Assembly (NCBI GenBank): GCA_947498785.1 | Contig: CANMLS010000005.1 | Span: forward strand, 86,951 to 150,950 | Source of the DNA: an uncultured Aquimarina sp. | GTDB lineage: Bacteria > Bacteroidota > Bacteroidia > Flavobacteriales > Flavobacteriaceae | Reading direction: 5' to 3' | Length of the DNA: 64,000 nt | Shown here: one piece after another, positions 53,121 through 63,382 of the stretch | Layout of the letters: each line of letters opens with the position of its first letter | How positions within the stretch are numbered: the first letter of the stretch is position 1 | Position numbers and translations under genes: made by a program | The notes under the pieces: generated by a model | Seen by the model: only the letters and a program-made list of their open reading frames with translations | What the model was told of the DNA's origin: nothing | The model's database searches: none

Positions 53121-56100
53121 ATGAAAAAAAACAGAACAATTTTTGAAAGAAAATACCATTTGTTATGGTTATTTGCTTTGATTATTTTTTCGAGCACTAC
53201 ACAAGCGCAAGAAAAAATAGATGTTACAGGTACAATAACAGACGGTAGTATTCCTATACTTGGGGTAAATATTTTAGTACAAGGGACTAACAGAGGAACT
53301 GTTTCAGATTTTGATGGGAATTATACCATTAAAGTAGACAAAGGAGAAGTTTTAGTTTTTTCATCTGTTGGATTTTTAACACAATCCGTTACAGTAGGTG
53401 AGCAAACTACAATTAATGTTACCTTGGACGTATCAAGTCAAGAATTAGAACAGGTTGTTGTAATTGGGTATGGTACACAAAGAAAAATTGAAGTAACTGG
53501 AGCAGTAACAAAGTTGGGATCTGATATTATTTCCAAGGCTCCTGTGTCAGATCTGGGAGAGTCAATACAAGGCCAAATTGCTGGTGTTAATATACAGGCC
53601 AATGGTCGACCTGGGGATGTCGCTAATATTCAGATTAGAGGTGTCGGATCTTTAAGTCCAGGATCTTTAGGGCCTTTATTTGTGGTTGATGGTGTACCTT
53701 TTCAAGGTAATCCAAACATAGCTCCAAATCAAATTGAATCCATAAATGTATTAAAGGATGGAGCTTCTGCATCTATATATGGTACAAGGGCTGCGAATGG
53801 TGTAATTTTAATTACTACCAAAAGAGGAAATAAAGGAAAATTAAAAGTAGAATATGATACGTACGTAGCTGCCCAAAATATCACCTCAGGAATTCCTTTA
53901 ATGAATACTGATCAACAGTATTTTTCTGATTTAGAGGTTAATGAAAGATTAGGAACTACAAATCAATTATTATTTTTGAGTCCAAATGCTTTAGATTTTG
54001 ATAGTGATTTTATTAATGATATTCAAAATGACAATGCATTAATACAAAATCATAGTATTAACGTTTCTGGAGGAAGTGAAAATTTAACACTCAACCTTAA
54101 TGGTTCTTATTTTGAACAAGATGGAGTTTTAATTAACTCTGGTTTTGACAGGTTAACTACTAGAATAACTGGTGAATACAAAAAAGATAGGCTTAAAATA
54201 TTTTCTAGTATTGGGTTTACTGAAGAAAATAGAGAACAGGAACCTTTTGCTTTATATGAATTTGCTATATCCCAAAGACCGTTTCAAGCACCAATTAGAG
54301 ATATAAGACCTGTAAACGGAGTGGTTCAGTTAAATCAAGGTAGTGGTAGTAATCCAGTATTATTAGGTTTTTTAACAAGATTACTAAATAATGAAGATGA
54401 TAGAGTGACAAGAACTTCTAATATTGCATTTAGTGTAGATTTTGAAATTCTTGATGGTCTAACCTATAGAGCTAATTTGGGTAGAAATACGTTTGATTTC
54501 AGGCGTAAATTCTTTCGACCTCAATACTTGTTGTTCGATAGTACAGGGGCACTTGTTCCCAATGGTTCTACTGTAGATGCATTACTTGATGAAAATTTTA
54601 TATTTTCTGAAAGAAGTACTATAGAAAACTCTCTAAATTATTCTAAAGATTTTGGTAAGCATGGTTTAAAATTATTAGCATTGACTTCCTATGAACAATT
54701 TGATTCAAAAAATGTTCAAACGGGTATAATAGGTTTACCTAGTAATTCTACTAACGTACTTTCACAAGGAGAAAATGGAACAACTCCACTTGGAATTGAT
54801 ACCAAAAACGTTTTAACAGGACTTTTAACGAGAGTTCAATATAATTATGATGATCGTTATCTTATTTCTGGAAGTTATAGAAGGGATGGATCTTCTAATT
54901 TTGGTCCTAATAATAGATTTGGTGACTTTTTTGGATTTTCTGTAGGTTGGAATGTTAGTGAAGAACCATTCTTTAGGAATGCAAACATAGATGCTATTAA
55001 CAATTTAAAAGTAAGAGCCAGTTGGGCCGAAATTGGAAATCAAAATATTCCCCCTTATCTGTTTAGTCCACAAATTGAAACTGGGGTAAATTATATTCTT
55101 GGAGGTGAATTAGAATTTGGTCAAACCGCCCGACGCTTTTTTGATGAAAATATTAAGTGGGAGACTAAAATATCTAAAAATATAGGTCTTGATTTGGGAA
55201 TGTTTAGTAATAAATTGAATTTTACATTGGATCTGTATCAAAACGATAGAGAAGATCTTTTGTTACAAGAGAGATTACCTGCTTCTGCAGGAGCTAACAC
55301 TCCTGTCCAAGGTAATGTTTTTGGAGCTCGCCTTGTAAATGCAGGAAATCTTACCAATAAAGGAATTGAAATTGCATTATCGTATAGAGATCAAACAAAA
55401 TATGGTTTAAAATGGGGGGTATCTGGAACTTTTACTAAAAACGAAAATGAAGTTACCGATCTTAATGGTGTTTCAAGAGGTTTTGCAGGTGGTCAGACTA
55501 TATTTAGTCAAGCTAATAATGATTTAACAACTTTCTTGGCTGAAGGTTTTGAAGCAGGTGCCTTCTTCTTAATTCAGAATGATGGAATTTTAAAAACCCA
55601 AGAACAGGTCGATGATTATAATAGTAGAATTGGTGGTAACGCAGCACAGCTAGGTGACCTTGCTTTTATAGATCAACTTACTGTTGATACCAATGGGGAT
55701 GGTGTTCCTGATGCTCGAGATGGTCTGATTAATGACGATGACAGGGTATATTCAGGTTCAGGTCAACCAGAATTTGAAGCTGGTCTTAATATAAACTTGG
55801 AATACAAAGGTTTTGATTTTTTTATACAAAACTATTTGTCTTATGGTGCAGAAGTTTATAATGCTTCTCGTTTAGTAGCCTATGTATATGGTAGACATTT
55901 AGAACAGTTTAATCAATGGACACCATCAAATCCAACCTCTGATATTCCAGCAAGAGATAACGGAATCTCTAATAGTGTTAGACCTAGATCAAATTTCTTT
56001 TTAGAAGACGGATCCTATTTACGAATACGTAATATCACATTAGGATATTCTATTCCAGAGGTTTCATTACCTGATTTTTTTAGTAAAATTAGAATTTATA

Positions 56101-56246
56101 CTACTGCACAAAATCCTTTTACTTTTACAGATTATACAGGTTTTGATCCCGAAGTAGCTGGAGATGGTATTTTTACGAGAGGAGTAGATGCTGTGTCTTA
56201 TCCTATTACAAGAAGATTTTTATTTGGTCTTCAACTTGATTTCTAA
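53121..56246 (+). CDS. SusC-like TonB-dependent outer-membrane transporter
   Basis: A 1041-residue protein. Signal peptide about 1-29 (STTQAQ), then a carboxypeptidase D-like domain (VTGTITDGSIPILGVNILVQGTNRGTVSDFDG, about 35-110), plug domain with VVVIGYGTQRK TonB-box-like start (about 114-235: SIQGQIAGVNIQ, RGVGSLSPG, VLKDGASASIYGTRAANGVILITTKRG), and a beta barrel ending RRFLFGLQLDF with the terminal Phe. It imports agar oligosaccharides as the channel under the SusD lid encoded 18 bp later. First gene of the SusCD/SGBP operon, with operator e upstream. Confidence 0.95.
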   Translation: MKKNRTIFERKYHLLWLFALIIFSSTTQAQEKIDVTGTITDGSIPILGVNILVQGTNRGTVSDFDGNYTIKVDKGEVLVFSSVGFLTQSVTVGEQTTINVTLDVSSQELEQVVVIGYGTQRKIEVTGAVTKLGSDIISKAPVSDLGESIQGQIAGVNIQANGRPGDVANIQIRGVGSLSPGSLGPLFVVDGVPFQGNPNIAPNQIESINVLKDGASASIYGTRAANGVILITTKRGNKGKLKVEYDTYVAAQNITSGIPLMNTDQQYFSDLEVNERLGTTNQLLFLSPNALDFDSDFINDIQNDNALIQNHSINVSGGSENLTLNLNGSYFEQDGVLINSGFDRLTTRITGEYKKDRLKIFSSIGFTEENREQEPFALYEFAISQRPFQAPIRDIRPVNGVVQLNQGSGSNPVLLGFLTRLLNNEDDRVTRTSNIAFSVDFEILDGLTYRANLGRNTFDFRRKFFRPQYLLFDSTGALVPNGSTVDALLDENFIFSERSTIENSLNYSKDFGKHGLKLLALTSYEQFDSKNVQTGIIGLPSNSTNVLSQGENGTTPLGIDTKNVLTGLLTRVQYNYDDRYLISGSYRRDGSSNFGPNNRFGDFFGFSVGWNVSEEPFFRNANIDAINNLKVRASWAEIGNQNIPPYLFSPQIETGVNYILGGELEFGQTARRFFDENIKWETKISKNIGLDLGMFSNKLNFTLDLYQNDREDLLLQERLPASAGANTPVQGNVFGARLVNAGNLTNKGIEIALSYRDQTKYGLKWGVSGTFTKNENEVTDLNGVSRGFAGGQTIFSQANNDLTTFLAEGFEAGAFFLIQNDGILKTQEQVDDYNSRIGGNAAQLGDLAFIDQLTVDTNGDGVPDARDGLINDDDRVYSGSGQPEFEAGLNINLEYKGFDFFIQNYLSYGAEVYNASRLVAYVYGRHLEQFNQWTPSNPTSDIPARDNGISNSVRPRSNFFLEDGSYLRIRNITLGYSIPEVSLPDFFSKIRIYTTAQNPFTFTDYTGFDPEVAGDGIFTRGVDAVSYPITRRFLFGLQLDF

Positions 56247-56264
56247 AAAAAAATATTAAGTATT

Positions 56265-57998
56265 ATGATACAATATAATAAAATTAAAATTTTTCTAATA
56301 TTATGTTTCTTTTCGCTTCTGACTATAAGTTGTGATAAAGATGTATTAGATATAGAAAACCCGAATGCAGTTACAGAAGATACTTTTTGGAAGACACCCC
56401 AAGATTTTGATGCTGCTTTAATAGCCACATATGGTGCATTACAATTTCAAGCAATTAGCGGAGCTGGGATACCTTTAGAAATGGTGCGTGGAGATGAGGC
56501 TGGATCTGAAGATTTTTATATTCCTTGGTTTCGTCTTTCTAATTTAGATGTTAATGATGGGGATGCTCATGTCGTTAATAAGTGGAGTGCATTATATATT
56601 GGAGTTTTTAGAGCAAATCAGATCCTTGATCAGTTAGAGGTGAATAGTGATGTTTTTCCTACTCAAGAAGAAGCTAACTTAGTAGAGGCTCAAGTTCGTT
56701 TTCTAAGAGCATATTTTTATTTTGAGATAGCACATTCTTATGGTGGCGGTGTGATAAGAACTTCAGTTCCTAATACAGATGAAGAATTATCAATTCCATT
56801 TAGTTCAATAGAAGAAGTTACAAATCAAGTGATTCTACCAGATCTTTTATTCGCTAAAGCAAATTTGCCTCAGACATGGCCTGATAATGAAGAAGGAAGA
56901 ATTACTTGGGGAGCTGCTACTTCTTTGTTGGGAAAAAATTACTTATATAATAAGGAATGGTCTCAAGCAGCCGCAGAATTTAGAGAAGTTATTGATGCTG
57001 GTATTTATAGTTTGGTTCCTGATAACTTGGATAATTTCTCCCATGAAGAAGGTTTTAATGCCGAATCTATTTTTGAAGTACCCTTTTCTACAGAGTTTAA
57101 TCCAGGAGGAAATGGTGTTGTTGTAGACAATTATCCTGGTGTATCAGGTTCAGAAACAGCTGATGTTGCTCTATCGACTGGCCATCTAAGGTTTGGTGGT
57201 TTTAATACTGTATTACCTACATACTACATGCATGAACTTTTTGTTAGGGATGAAATTGACCCAACTAACCCTATTAATGATGGTAATACCCAGTCTAAAA
57301 GAATGGGAGCAAGTATAGTGCCTATCGACGGAGATGGATTATATTATGGTTTGGCAATAGGAAGTAGACCTGGATGGGTATTTGGACAAAGTTCTTATGT
57401 TAAAAAATACTCAAACTGGTATCATCTCGAACAGGAAGATGGTAATAGAAGATCCGAAATTAATTATAGAGTTATTCGCTTAGCTGATGTTTATTTAATG
57501 TATGCTGAGGCTGTTTTAGAGGCTAATGGAGATTTTAATACCGCTATTGAGTTCATAGATAGAGTGAGAACGAGAGCAGGTGTAATTACACTAAGACAAT
57601 ACATAACAGATGATGGCGGCATTCCTGAGTTTCACATTAGTGAACAGGTAGCATCAAGACCACGATCTTTTGCAACTGCAAGTGTAGAAAGTGTAAGAAC
57701 TCATATTAGAAGAGTAGAAAGACCATTGGAATTATGTTTTGAAGGTTTTCGATGGAAAGATTTAGTACGTTGGGAAATTGCAGGAAGTGTACTGAATGAA
57801 CTAGCTCAAGATGAGTTGTGGAGAACTCAGAATCAAGGTCCTTTAAATATTAGTGGTGCAGGGGTTGCCCCCTTATTCATTAGGGAGAAAGTAAGACCAG
57901 ATTTCCGTACTCCTAGTGAAAATTATAACCCACAAATTCATGATTATTTACCGATACCTGCTATTGAATTACAAACAAACGATCAAATTGGTGGTTAA
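56265..57998 (+). CDS. SusD/RagB-like glycan-binding lipoprotein
   Basis: A 577-residue outer-membrane lipoprotein (lipobox LLTISC, Cys about 23) with the SusD N-terminus DVLDIENPNAVTEDTFWKTPQDFDAALIATYGAL, TPR-like helices (LVEAQVRFLRAYFYFEIAHSYG), the core LADVYLMYAEAVLEANGDFNTAIEFIDRVRTRAG and the family end RRVERPLELCFEGFRWKDLVRW, then IHDYLPIPAIELQTN. It binds the oligosaccharide over the SusC pore. Precedes the surface lipoprotein gene by 15 bp. Confidence 0.95.
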   Translation: MIQYNKIKIFLILCFFSLLTISCDKDVLDIENPNAVTEDTFWKTPQDFDAALIATYGALQFQAISGAGIPLEMVRGDEAGSEDFYIPWFRLSNLDVNDGDAHVVNKWSALYIGVFRANQILDQLEVNSDVFPTQEEANLVEAQVRFLRAYFYFEIAHSYGGGVIRTSVPNTDEELSIPFSSIEEVTNQVILPDLLFAKANLPQTWPDNEEGRITWGAATSLLGKNYLYNKEWSQAAAEFREVIDAGIYSLVPDNLDNFSHEEGFNAESIFEVPFSTEFNPGGNGVVVDNYPGVSGSETADVALSTGHLRFGGFNTVLPTYYMHELFVRDEIDPTNPINDGNTQSKRMGASIVPIDGDGLYYGLAIGSRPGWVFGQSSYVKKYSNWYHLEQEDGNRRSEINYRVIRLADVYLMYAEAVLEANGDFNTAIEFIDRVRTRAGVITLRQYITDDGGIPEFHISEQVASRPRSFATASVESVRTHIRRVERPLELCFEGFRWKDLVRWEIAGSVLNELAQDELWRTQNQGPLNISGAGVAPLFIREKVRPDFRTPSENYNPQIHDYLPIPAIELQTNDQIGG

Positions 57999-58013
57999 TA
58001 AAAAATTGATGAT

Positions 58014-59582
58014 ATGAAAAAAAATTTAAAAATAATAATGCTTTTAGTAACCACAATTCTTTTGATTACTAATTGTCAAAAAGATGATGTGGATACTGAT
58101 ATTCCGAGTAAAAGAGCGATCTTTACTTCAGAACAAAGCCAAGGTAATACGATACGTGTAAATTCTTTGCTTACTTTTGGAGACGTTTCTACGGGTGTTA
58201 TTTCTAGAACTTGGAGTATTCCAGAAGGTGTAGCCAATATTACAGAATCTAATGAAAGTAGGATAAAACCTATTTTTAATAGGGTTGGACAACATAATGT
58301 AACATTAACTCAGACTTTTGAGGAAAGTGCATTCGTGAATGGTGTACAAAGAGGGGCCAGATTAGACACAACAATAGTGGTTACTGTACTAGAGCCTATT
58401 AAAATTGACCTAAGAGCAAATTACATTAATCCAGATGGTTCTCTTGGGGCTGCTCTTAATTTATCAAATAATGTAGAAAATGAGGTTATTGCAAGTCGAT
58501 CCGTTCGTTATACCTTTGATCCAGTAGGTTTACCTCAAAATATTGCTTGGACACCAGATGGAGGGGATCCAGATCAAGTGGCAGGTACTATGAGTCAGAT
58601 TGATGTAGCTTATAAACGTATAGGAGTATATGATTTCAAAGTAATAGCCAATACACCAAGACCCTTTGGAGGAGATACTATATCGTTTGAAAAATTAATT
58701 AAAGTTATTCCTTCTACAGACCCTGTGACGTTGGGTAATGTTGAAGGGAAAAGGGATGGTACTCTAGCTCTCGAATTTAGTAGAGAAATGGATGAAACAA
58801 CAATTAATGCGGGGGATTTTTCTATTACTGTTGAAAATGGAACTACCATACCTGCTACAATTAGTAGTGTAAGTATTAACCCTACTGAAAAAAATATTTT
58901 AAATATTACTTTAGACGGGGAGCTAATATATATAGACGATACGGTAACTGTGTCATATACAGCGGGAGCTTTATCCACAGCTGATGGAGTCCAGGCGGAT
59001 AGCTTTACTAATGTACCTATGGATTCATTTGAACAAAGTCCAAATTTGCTTGATGCTGTGACTGCGACAACAGATTCTGGTTTTGAAAACTCACTTTCTA
59101 CAGATTGGATAGATGGTGGATTTGCTTTTGGAACTGCGCTTGATGCAACTTTAACAGTTAATAACACAAGAGCTCATACCGGTATAAACAGTGGTCTTGT
59201 TACGGCAAGTGCTAATACCAATAGTGTTATATATAACCAAGGTAAAGAATTTCCATTCGAAACAGGAAAAACATATCAGTTGGGGGTTTGGTCGTATTTA
59301 GAATCTAGTATTGACCGTGCTGCTACAGGATTTGATCCAGAATTTAGATATTATTTTAGGGATCCAGGAGCTAATTTGATTAATTATAGTATTTCAGGAC
59401 CAGTGATTCCATTCCTTAGTGTTCCTCTTAACGAGTGGGTATTCAATTCAATAATTATTACTACCACTGCTAGTACTGCACCTAAAGAGATAATGATTAG
59501 ATTCTTAAATGAAGGAAATAACAATGATCTTAGAGTCTATATTGACGATTTATCTGTGAGCGAAGTAGTAACTAGACCTTAA
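58014..59582 (+). CDS. Surface glycan-binding lipoprotein (PKD-like, Ig-like, CBM-like)
   Basis: A 522-residue lipoprotein (lipobox LLITNC, Cys about 21). Residues about 30-220 are two PKD-like beta sandwiches (RTWSIPEGVANITESNESR, FNRVGQHNVTLTQTF). About 240-340 form a SbsA/Big_5-like Ig domain (LEFSREMDETTINAGDFSI, VTVSYTAGALSTADGVQ). About 355-520 form a CBM4/9-like jelly roll (NTRAHTGINSGLVTA, FETGKTYQLGVWSYLE, RVYIDDLSVSE). Third gene after SusC and SusD, in the SusE/SGBP position, so it is likely to capture agar chains at the surface. Ends at a strong terminator. Confidence 0.82.
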   Translation: MKKNLKIIMLLVTTILLITNCQKDDVDTDIPSKRAIFTSEQSQGNTIRVNSLLTFGDVSTGVISRTWSIPEGVANITESNESRIKPIFNRVGQHNVTLTQTFEESAFVNGVQRGARLDTTIVVTVLEPIKIDLRANYINPDGSLGAALNLSNNVENEVIASRSVRYTFDPVGLPQNIAWTPDGGDPDQVAGTMSQIDVAYKRIGVYDFKVIANTPRPFGGDTISFEKLIKVIPSTDPVTLGNVEGKRDGTLALEFSREMDETTINAGDFSITVENGTTIPATISSVSINPTEKNILNITLDGELIYIDDTVTVSYTAGALSTADGVQADSFTNVPMDSFEQSPNLLDAVTATTDSGFENSLSTDWIDGGFAFGTALDATLTVNNTRAHTGINSGLVTASANTNSVIYNQGKEFPFETGKTYQLGVWSYLESSIDRAATGFDPEFRYYFRDPGANLINYSISGPVIPFLSVPLNEWVFNSIIITTTASTAPKEIMIRFLNEGNNNDLRVYIDDLSVSEVVTRP

Positions 59583-59620
59583 TTTTATAAAATTTGTTTA
59601 GTCAATTATAATAAGTAATG

Positions 59621-59675
59621 AAAAATGAGGTTATATAGAGAAGTATTTTTATAATATATAACCTCATTTTTATAA
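59621..59675 (+). terminator. Terminator of the SusC operon
   Basis: A 17-bp perfect stem (59621-59637 with 59655-59671) ending in a T-run. Confidence 0.9.
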
Positions 59676-59900
59676 TAAATAAATAACTTTAAAACCTAAT
59701 GATATAGCTTAGAAAAAGCTATTTTTGTAAAAACACAAACTCAAAATATAATGCTGACAAAATTTTAACCAATTAACACAACAAAACTCTTAAAACACTT
59801 ATAACCTGAAAAAAGACTTCTGGATTTTGCTTATATAGCATAATTTTCCAAAAGACTTCATTATTTATTCCATTAATCTTGCTTTCATTCATTTTGTATG

Positions 59901-59935
59901 AACAGATTTTATATATACATATATAAAATTCTGTT
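59901..59935. promoter_or_regulatory. AT-rich 35-bp near-palindrome upstream of GH86
   Basis: AACAGATTTTATATAT is mirrored by ATATATAAAATTCTGTT with one bulged base. No T-run follows. It may be an operator or a stable hairpin; function unknown. The rest of 59676-60200 shows no supported ORF. Confidence 0.4.
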
Positions 59936-60088
59936 ACCTATTCTTAAGTTATACAAGAAAGCAGACCGAAGTAAATCTACTTTTGGTTTTTAGTTGTTTG
60001 ACGATTTTGAAAAAGAGCACAGGAGTTACTTTTTAAAAACCCTAAGGCTTATCCCCGAGATATACATTTTTGAATAGAGAATGCTTTG

Positions 60089-60114
60089 CTTGCTAATAAT
60101 GAATTATTGGTAAG
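60089..60114. promoter_or_regulatory. Imperfect palindrome 86 bp before the GH86 start
   Basis: CTTGCTAATAAT-GA-ATTATTGGTAAG: ten of twelve arm positions pair. Its size suits a LacI-type operator, and a LacI gene lies in the locus, but the match to any known site is not established. No PUL 18-mer is present before GH86. Confidence 0.35.
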
Positions 60115-60200
60115 CGATCAATCTCGTATTTATGCAAAATAGATGTATATCAAATTATTACGAATTAAACCTAAATTACATAAACTCAAAACGTTTTAAC

Positions 60201-63200
60201 ATGAAAACAATTAATTATTTTTTAGCAATTGGGCTTTTTTCACTATTTCCCATAGTAAATAGGGCACAGAATGTCGAGGTAGACATTAATGTGAATATGA
60301 AACATTCCGTAGGTGGAGTTTCGGATTTTGGAAGAGAACGCCACATTACTGTTCATGCGGGTTTGACAGAGCCTGATTGGATTGGAGAAGAACAAAAAAT
60401 GAAGTATTTGCTTAATGATCTAGATGTATATCTTGGTAGGGATAACGGGCGTGCTAATTTTCATTTTTCATATACTCCACAAGATGATGCTAGAGCAAAT
60501 TATCCTAGTATTGATTCGATGAAAGTACAAGGGGATTATTGGAATCAAGATTACGAAAATTTACCATCTTTTATTAGACAATATGAATCAAGAAGTAGTG
60601 AAATGATAATGGGCATAAGTCCTCATCCAGTATACCCTACTTTGAAATGGGAAGGTGATGGTCTGACCCAAACTGATCCTAAATGGCAACCCAAAGATAT
60701 AGAAACTTCCTCTGACTGGGTTGCAGAATACTTGGATAATTATTTTGCAAAAAGTCAAACAGAAGGCGGTTTACAATTACCAAAATATTGGGAAGTAATT
60801 AATGAACCCGATATGGAAATGATGACAGGGCAGTTTATGATTACTTCTCAAGAAAAATTATGGGAGTATCATGAGCAGGTCGCAGAAAAAGTAAAGTCCA
60901 AATTAGGAAATAAGGCTCCCCTTATTGGTGGGATGACATGGGGGTTACACGACTTTTTTAGACCTGATGGACAAGGGAGAAATCCAGTAGGGTATCTTGA
61001 TATTTATCTTAATGATGAGGATCGAGCTATTCATCATGCGATGAGTGATACTAATATACCTTTTGATTCTAGAAATGATGAGTGGTATCAATGGGATGTG
61101 ATCTGGAAAGGTTTTATTGATAAAGCAGGAAGCAAAATGGATTTTTATTCTGTTCATGTTTATGATTGGCCTATTTGGAATGGTAATGATCCTATTATCA
61201 GATCAGGAGGACATACAGAGGCAATGTTAGATATGATGGAATGGTATGATGTGAAAAAATTTGGAACTCGTAAACCTGTTGTGATTTCAGAATATGGAGC
61301 GGTAACAAATTATATTGACCAACAAGGTTTAGACCCAGCAAGGCGTGATTGGGAAAATTTGAAACCATTTTCTAATATGATGATGCAGTTTCTAGAAAGA
61401 CCTGATTATATTGTGAAAACTATGCCATTTACTCCTATCAAAGCAGAGTGGGGTAATATTCTAAATGGTTCTGGGCAGATTCAAAAAAGATATCCTTATA
61501 CAATGATGGATAAAGATGCTTCAGGAAACTGGCAATGGAGTGAGTTTATCAAGTGGTACGAGTTATGGTCAGATGTAGATGGTACTCGAGTAGATACAAA
61601 GTCTTCAGATTTGGATATTCAGGTTGATGCATATATTGATGGAGAGACTACCTATTTGATATTAAATAACTTAGAAAGGGTAGATAAGCAGATTGATTTA
61701 AATCTTTTTGGTTTAAATGGAAATTCAGTTCAAAATGTGAAAGTAAAACATTTGTTTTTAAACGGTAATCAACCTACACTTTCAGAAGATATTTTGACAA
61801 GTGCACCAGAAACCGTTAATGTAGGAGCAGAAGCTACTATGATTTTAGCATATAATTTTGCTAGCCCCGTAGTGATTAATGAGACTTCTAAAGAGTCTAA
61901 GTTTTATGGAGAAAGTTTGAGCGGTTCTAATGGTTCAACTCCTCATAGAGTGAGAGTCGATAATGGAACTTTAACTGCTAGTGTAAATGGGGTTGTTGTA
62001 CCCAATAAAGGAGAAGCAATGTTGCGATTAACTGGAGCTTATTTTTGGGAACATATAACCAAGCAAGATCCAAGAAATGTAATTACGGTCAATGGATTTC
62101 CATTAGAATTTAATTCTGATTGGAGAGGAGATGATCCTGTAAGAAACATATTTTTTGGAGTTCTCGAAGTTCCTATTCCTCTTGAGTATTTAAGAGCAGA
62201 TAATGTCATTGAAAGTACATTACAAAATGTTAATACTTATACTAACGTTAGTATACAAGTTTGGGATATGAGTATTGACCCAGGAAGAACAGATAGTAAC
62301 TCTACTGATCCAATTGATGTTACAGGTGTTAATGTTTCACCAACCAATGTTGTGTTAAATATTGGGCAAATATCTACACTCGTAGCAACTGTTTTACCAT
62401 CAAGTGCTACTGATAAATCAGTAACTTGGGAATCAAGCAACACTAATATAGCAACTGTAAATACTAATGGTGTGGTTACTGCTCGTGCAGAAGGTACAGC
62501 TATAATTACTGCTCAGACAGTAGATGGGGAATTTACAGCTACAGCTAATGTAACAGTAAATGAATCTTCTATTCCTGAAGATGTTATCATAATCGAAGCA
62601 GAGAGTTTTATTGCTACCAATGGAACCTATAATGATGCTAGTGCTGGAGGACCAGGCCTTGGTGTAAATTCTACAGGAACCAATATCAATTATGTGAATA
62701 GTGGGGATTGGGCAGAATATAGTATTAATGTAACCAATCCAGGAGAATATAATATAGCTTACCAAATCTCCACACCATCTAATAACTCTCAAATTCAGTT
62801 ATTGATAGATGGTGTAGTTGTAGCTACAGATAATGTTAGTAATAATGGACAATGGGATGATTATATTGCACTTGTGTCTTCAAATACTATTACAAACCTA
62901 ACATCAGGAATTCATACGGTAAGAATTGTGGCTTCAGGATCTAATCCATGGCAATGGAATTTAGATAAAATTACATTGACAAAAATCAATGGAGGAAATA
63001 GGTCTTTATCTAAGAATTTACAGACTAATGATTTTGGACTCTATCCTAACCCATCAAACGGAGCAGTCTTTATTAAGGGACTTAATAATGAAATAGAGCA
63101 TGAGGTACATATATATGATATGAAAGGAGCCAAATATCTTGATCAAAAGTTAGATAAAAATCATATGATCAATATTGAGGGTCTACCAAAAGGAATTTAT

Positions 63201-63260
63201 TTCTTGACTATTAATAACTCCAAAAGAAGTAACACAACTTTAAAACTTATTAAAAATTAA
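60201..63260 (+). CDS. GH86 beta-agarase/porphyranase with Big2, CBM6 and T9SS tail
   Basis: A 1019-residue secreted enzyme from the ATG at 60201 (signal peptide to NRAQ; the upstream ATG at 60132 adds a non-signal stretch). GH86 domain about 24-640: MKHSVGGVSDFGRERHITVHAG, acid/base Glu202 in WEVINEPDME, nucleophile Glu364 in VVISEYGAV. Then a Big2 Ig-like domain (about 703-785: SSNTNIATVNTNGVVTARAEG), a CBM6-type module (about 795-930: EAESF, VNSGDWAEYSINV, NLDKITLT) and a type A T9SS tail (GLYPNPSNGAVFI). It is an endo-acting agar depolymerase exported to the surface by T9SS. Agarose versus porphyran specificity is undecided. Confidence 0.92.
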   Translation: MKTINYFLAIGLFSLFPIVNRAQNVEVDINVNMKHSVGGVSDFGRERHITVHAGLTEPDWIGEEQKMKYLLNDLDVYLGRDNGRANFHFSYTPQDDARANYPSIDSMKVQGDYWNQDYENLPSFIRQYESRSSEMIMGISPHPVYPTLKWEGDGLTQTDPKWQPKDIETSSDWVAEYLDNYFAKSQTEGGLQLPKYWEVINEPDMEMMTGQFMITSQEKLWEYHEQVAEKVKSKLGNKAPLIGGMTWGLHDFFRPDGQGRNPVGYLDIYLNDEDRAIHHAMSDTNIPFDSRNDEWYQWDVIWKGFIDKAGSKMDFYSVHVYDWPIWNGNDPIIRSGGHTEAMLDMMEWYDVKKFGTRKPVVISEYGAVTNYIDQQGLDPARRDWENLKPFSNMMMQFLERPDYIVKTMPFTPIKAEWGNILNGSGQIQKRYPYTMMDKDASGNWQWSEFIKWYELWSDVDGTRVDTKSSDLDIQVDAYIDGETTYLILNNLERVDKQIDLNLFGLNGNSVQNVKVKHLFLNGNQPTLSEDILTSAPETVNVGAEATMILAYNFASPVVINETSKESKFYGESLSGSNGSTPHRVRVDNGTLTASVNGVVVPNKGEAMLRLTGAYFWEHITKQDPRNVITVNGFPLEFNSDWRGDDPVRNIFFGVLEVPIPLEYLRADNVIESTLQNVNTYTNVSIQVWDMSIDPGRTDSNSTDPIDVTGVNVSPTNVVLNIGQISTLVATVLPSSATDKSVTWESSNTNIATVNTNGVVTARAEGTAIITAQTVDGEFTATANVTVNESSIPEDVIIIEAESFIATNGTYNDASAGGPGLGVNSTGTNINYVNSGDWAEYSINVTNPGEYNIAYQISTPSNNSQIQLLIDGVVVATDNVSNNGQWDDYIALVSSNTITNLTSGIHTVRIVASGSNPWQWNLDKITLTKINGGNRSLSKNLQTNDFGLYPNPSNGAVFIKGLNNEIEHEVHIYDMKGAKYLDQKLDKNHMINIEGLPKGIYFLTINNSKRSNTTLKLIKN

Positions 63261-63288
63261 CTAAGAAATTTAATTTAATATAAATAGA

Positions 63289-63330
63289 GTTGTCAGATTT
63301 CAAGTTTTGAAAATCTGGCAACTTCTTTTG
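63289..63330 (+). terminator. Terminator after GH86
   Basis: A 12-bp stem (63289-63300 with 63311-63322, one G-U) followed by TTCTTTTG. Confidence 0.75.
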
Positions 63331-63382
63331 TGATTTCTTATTTCAATAGAAATAATGAAAATTAAAAAATATTATAACTGAA

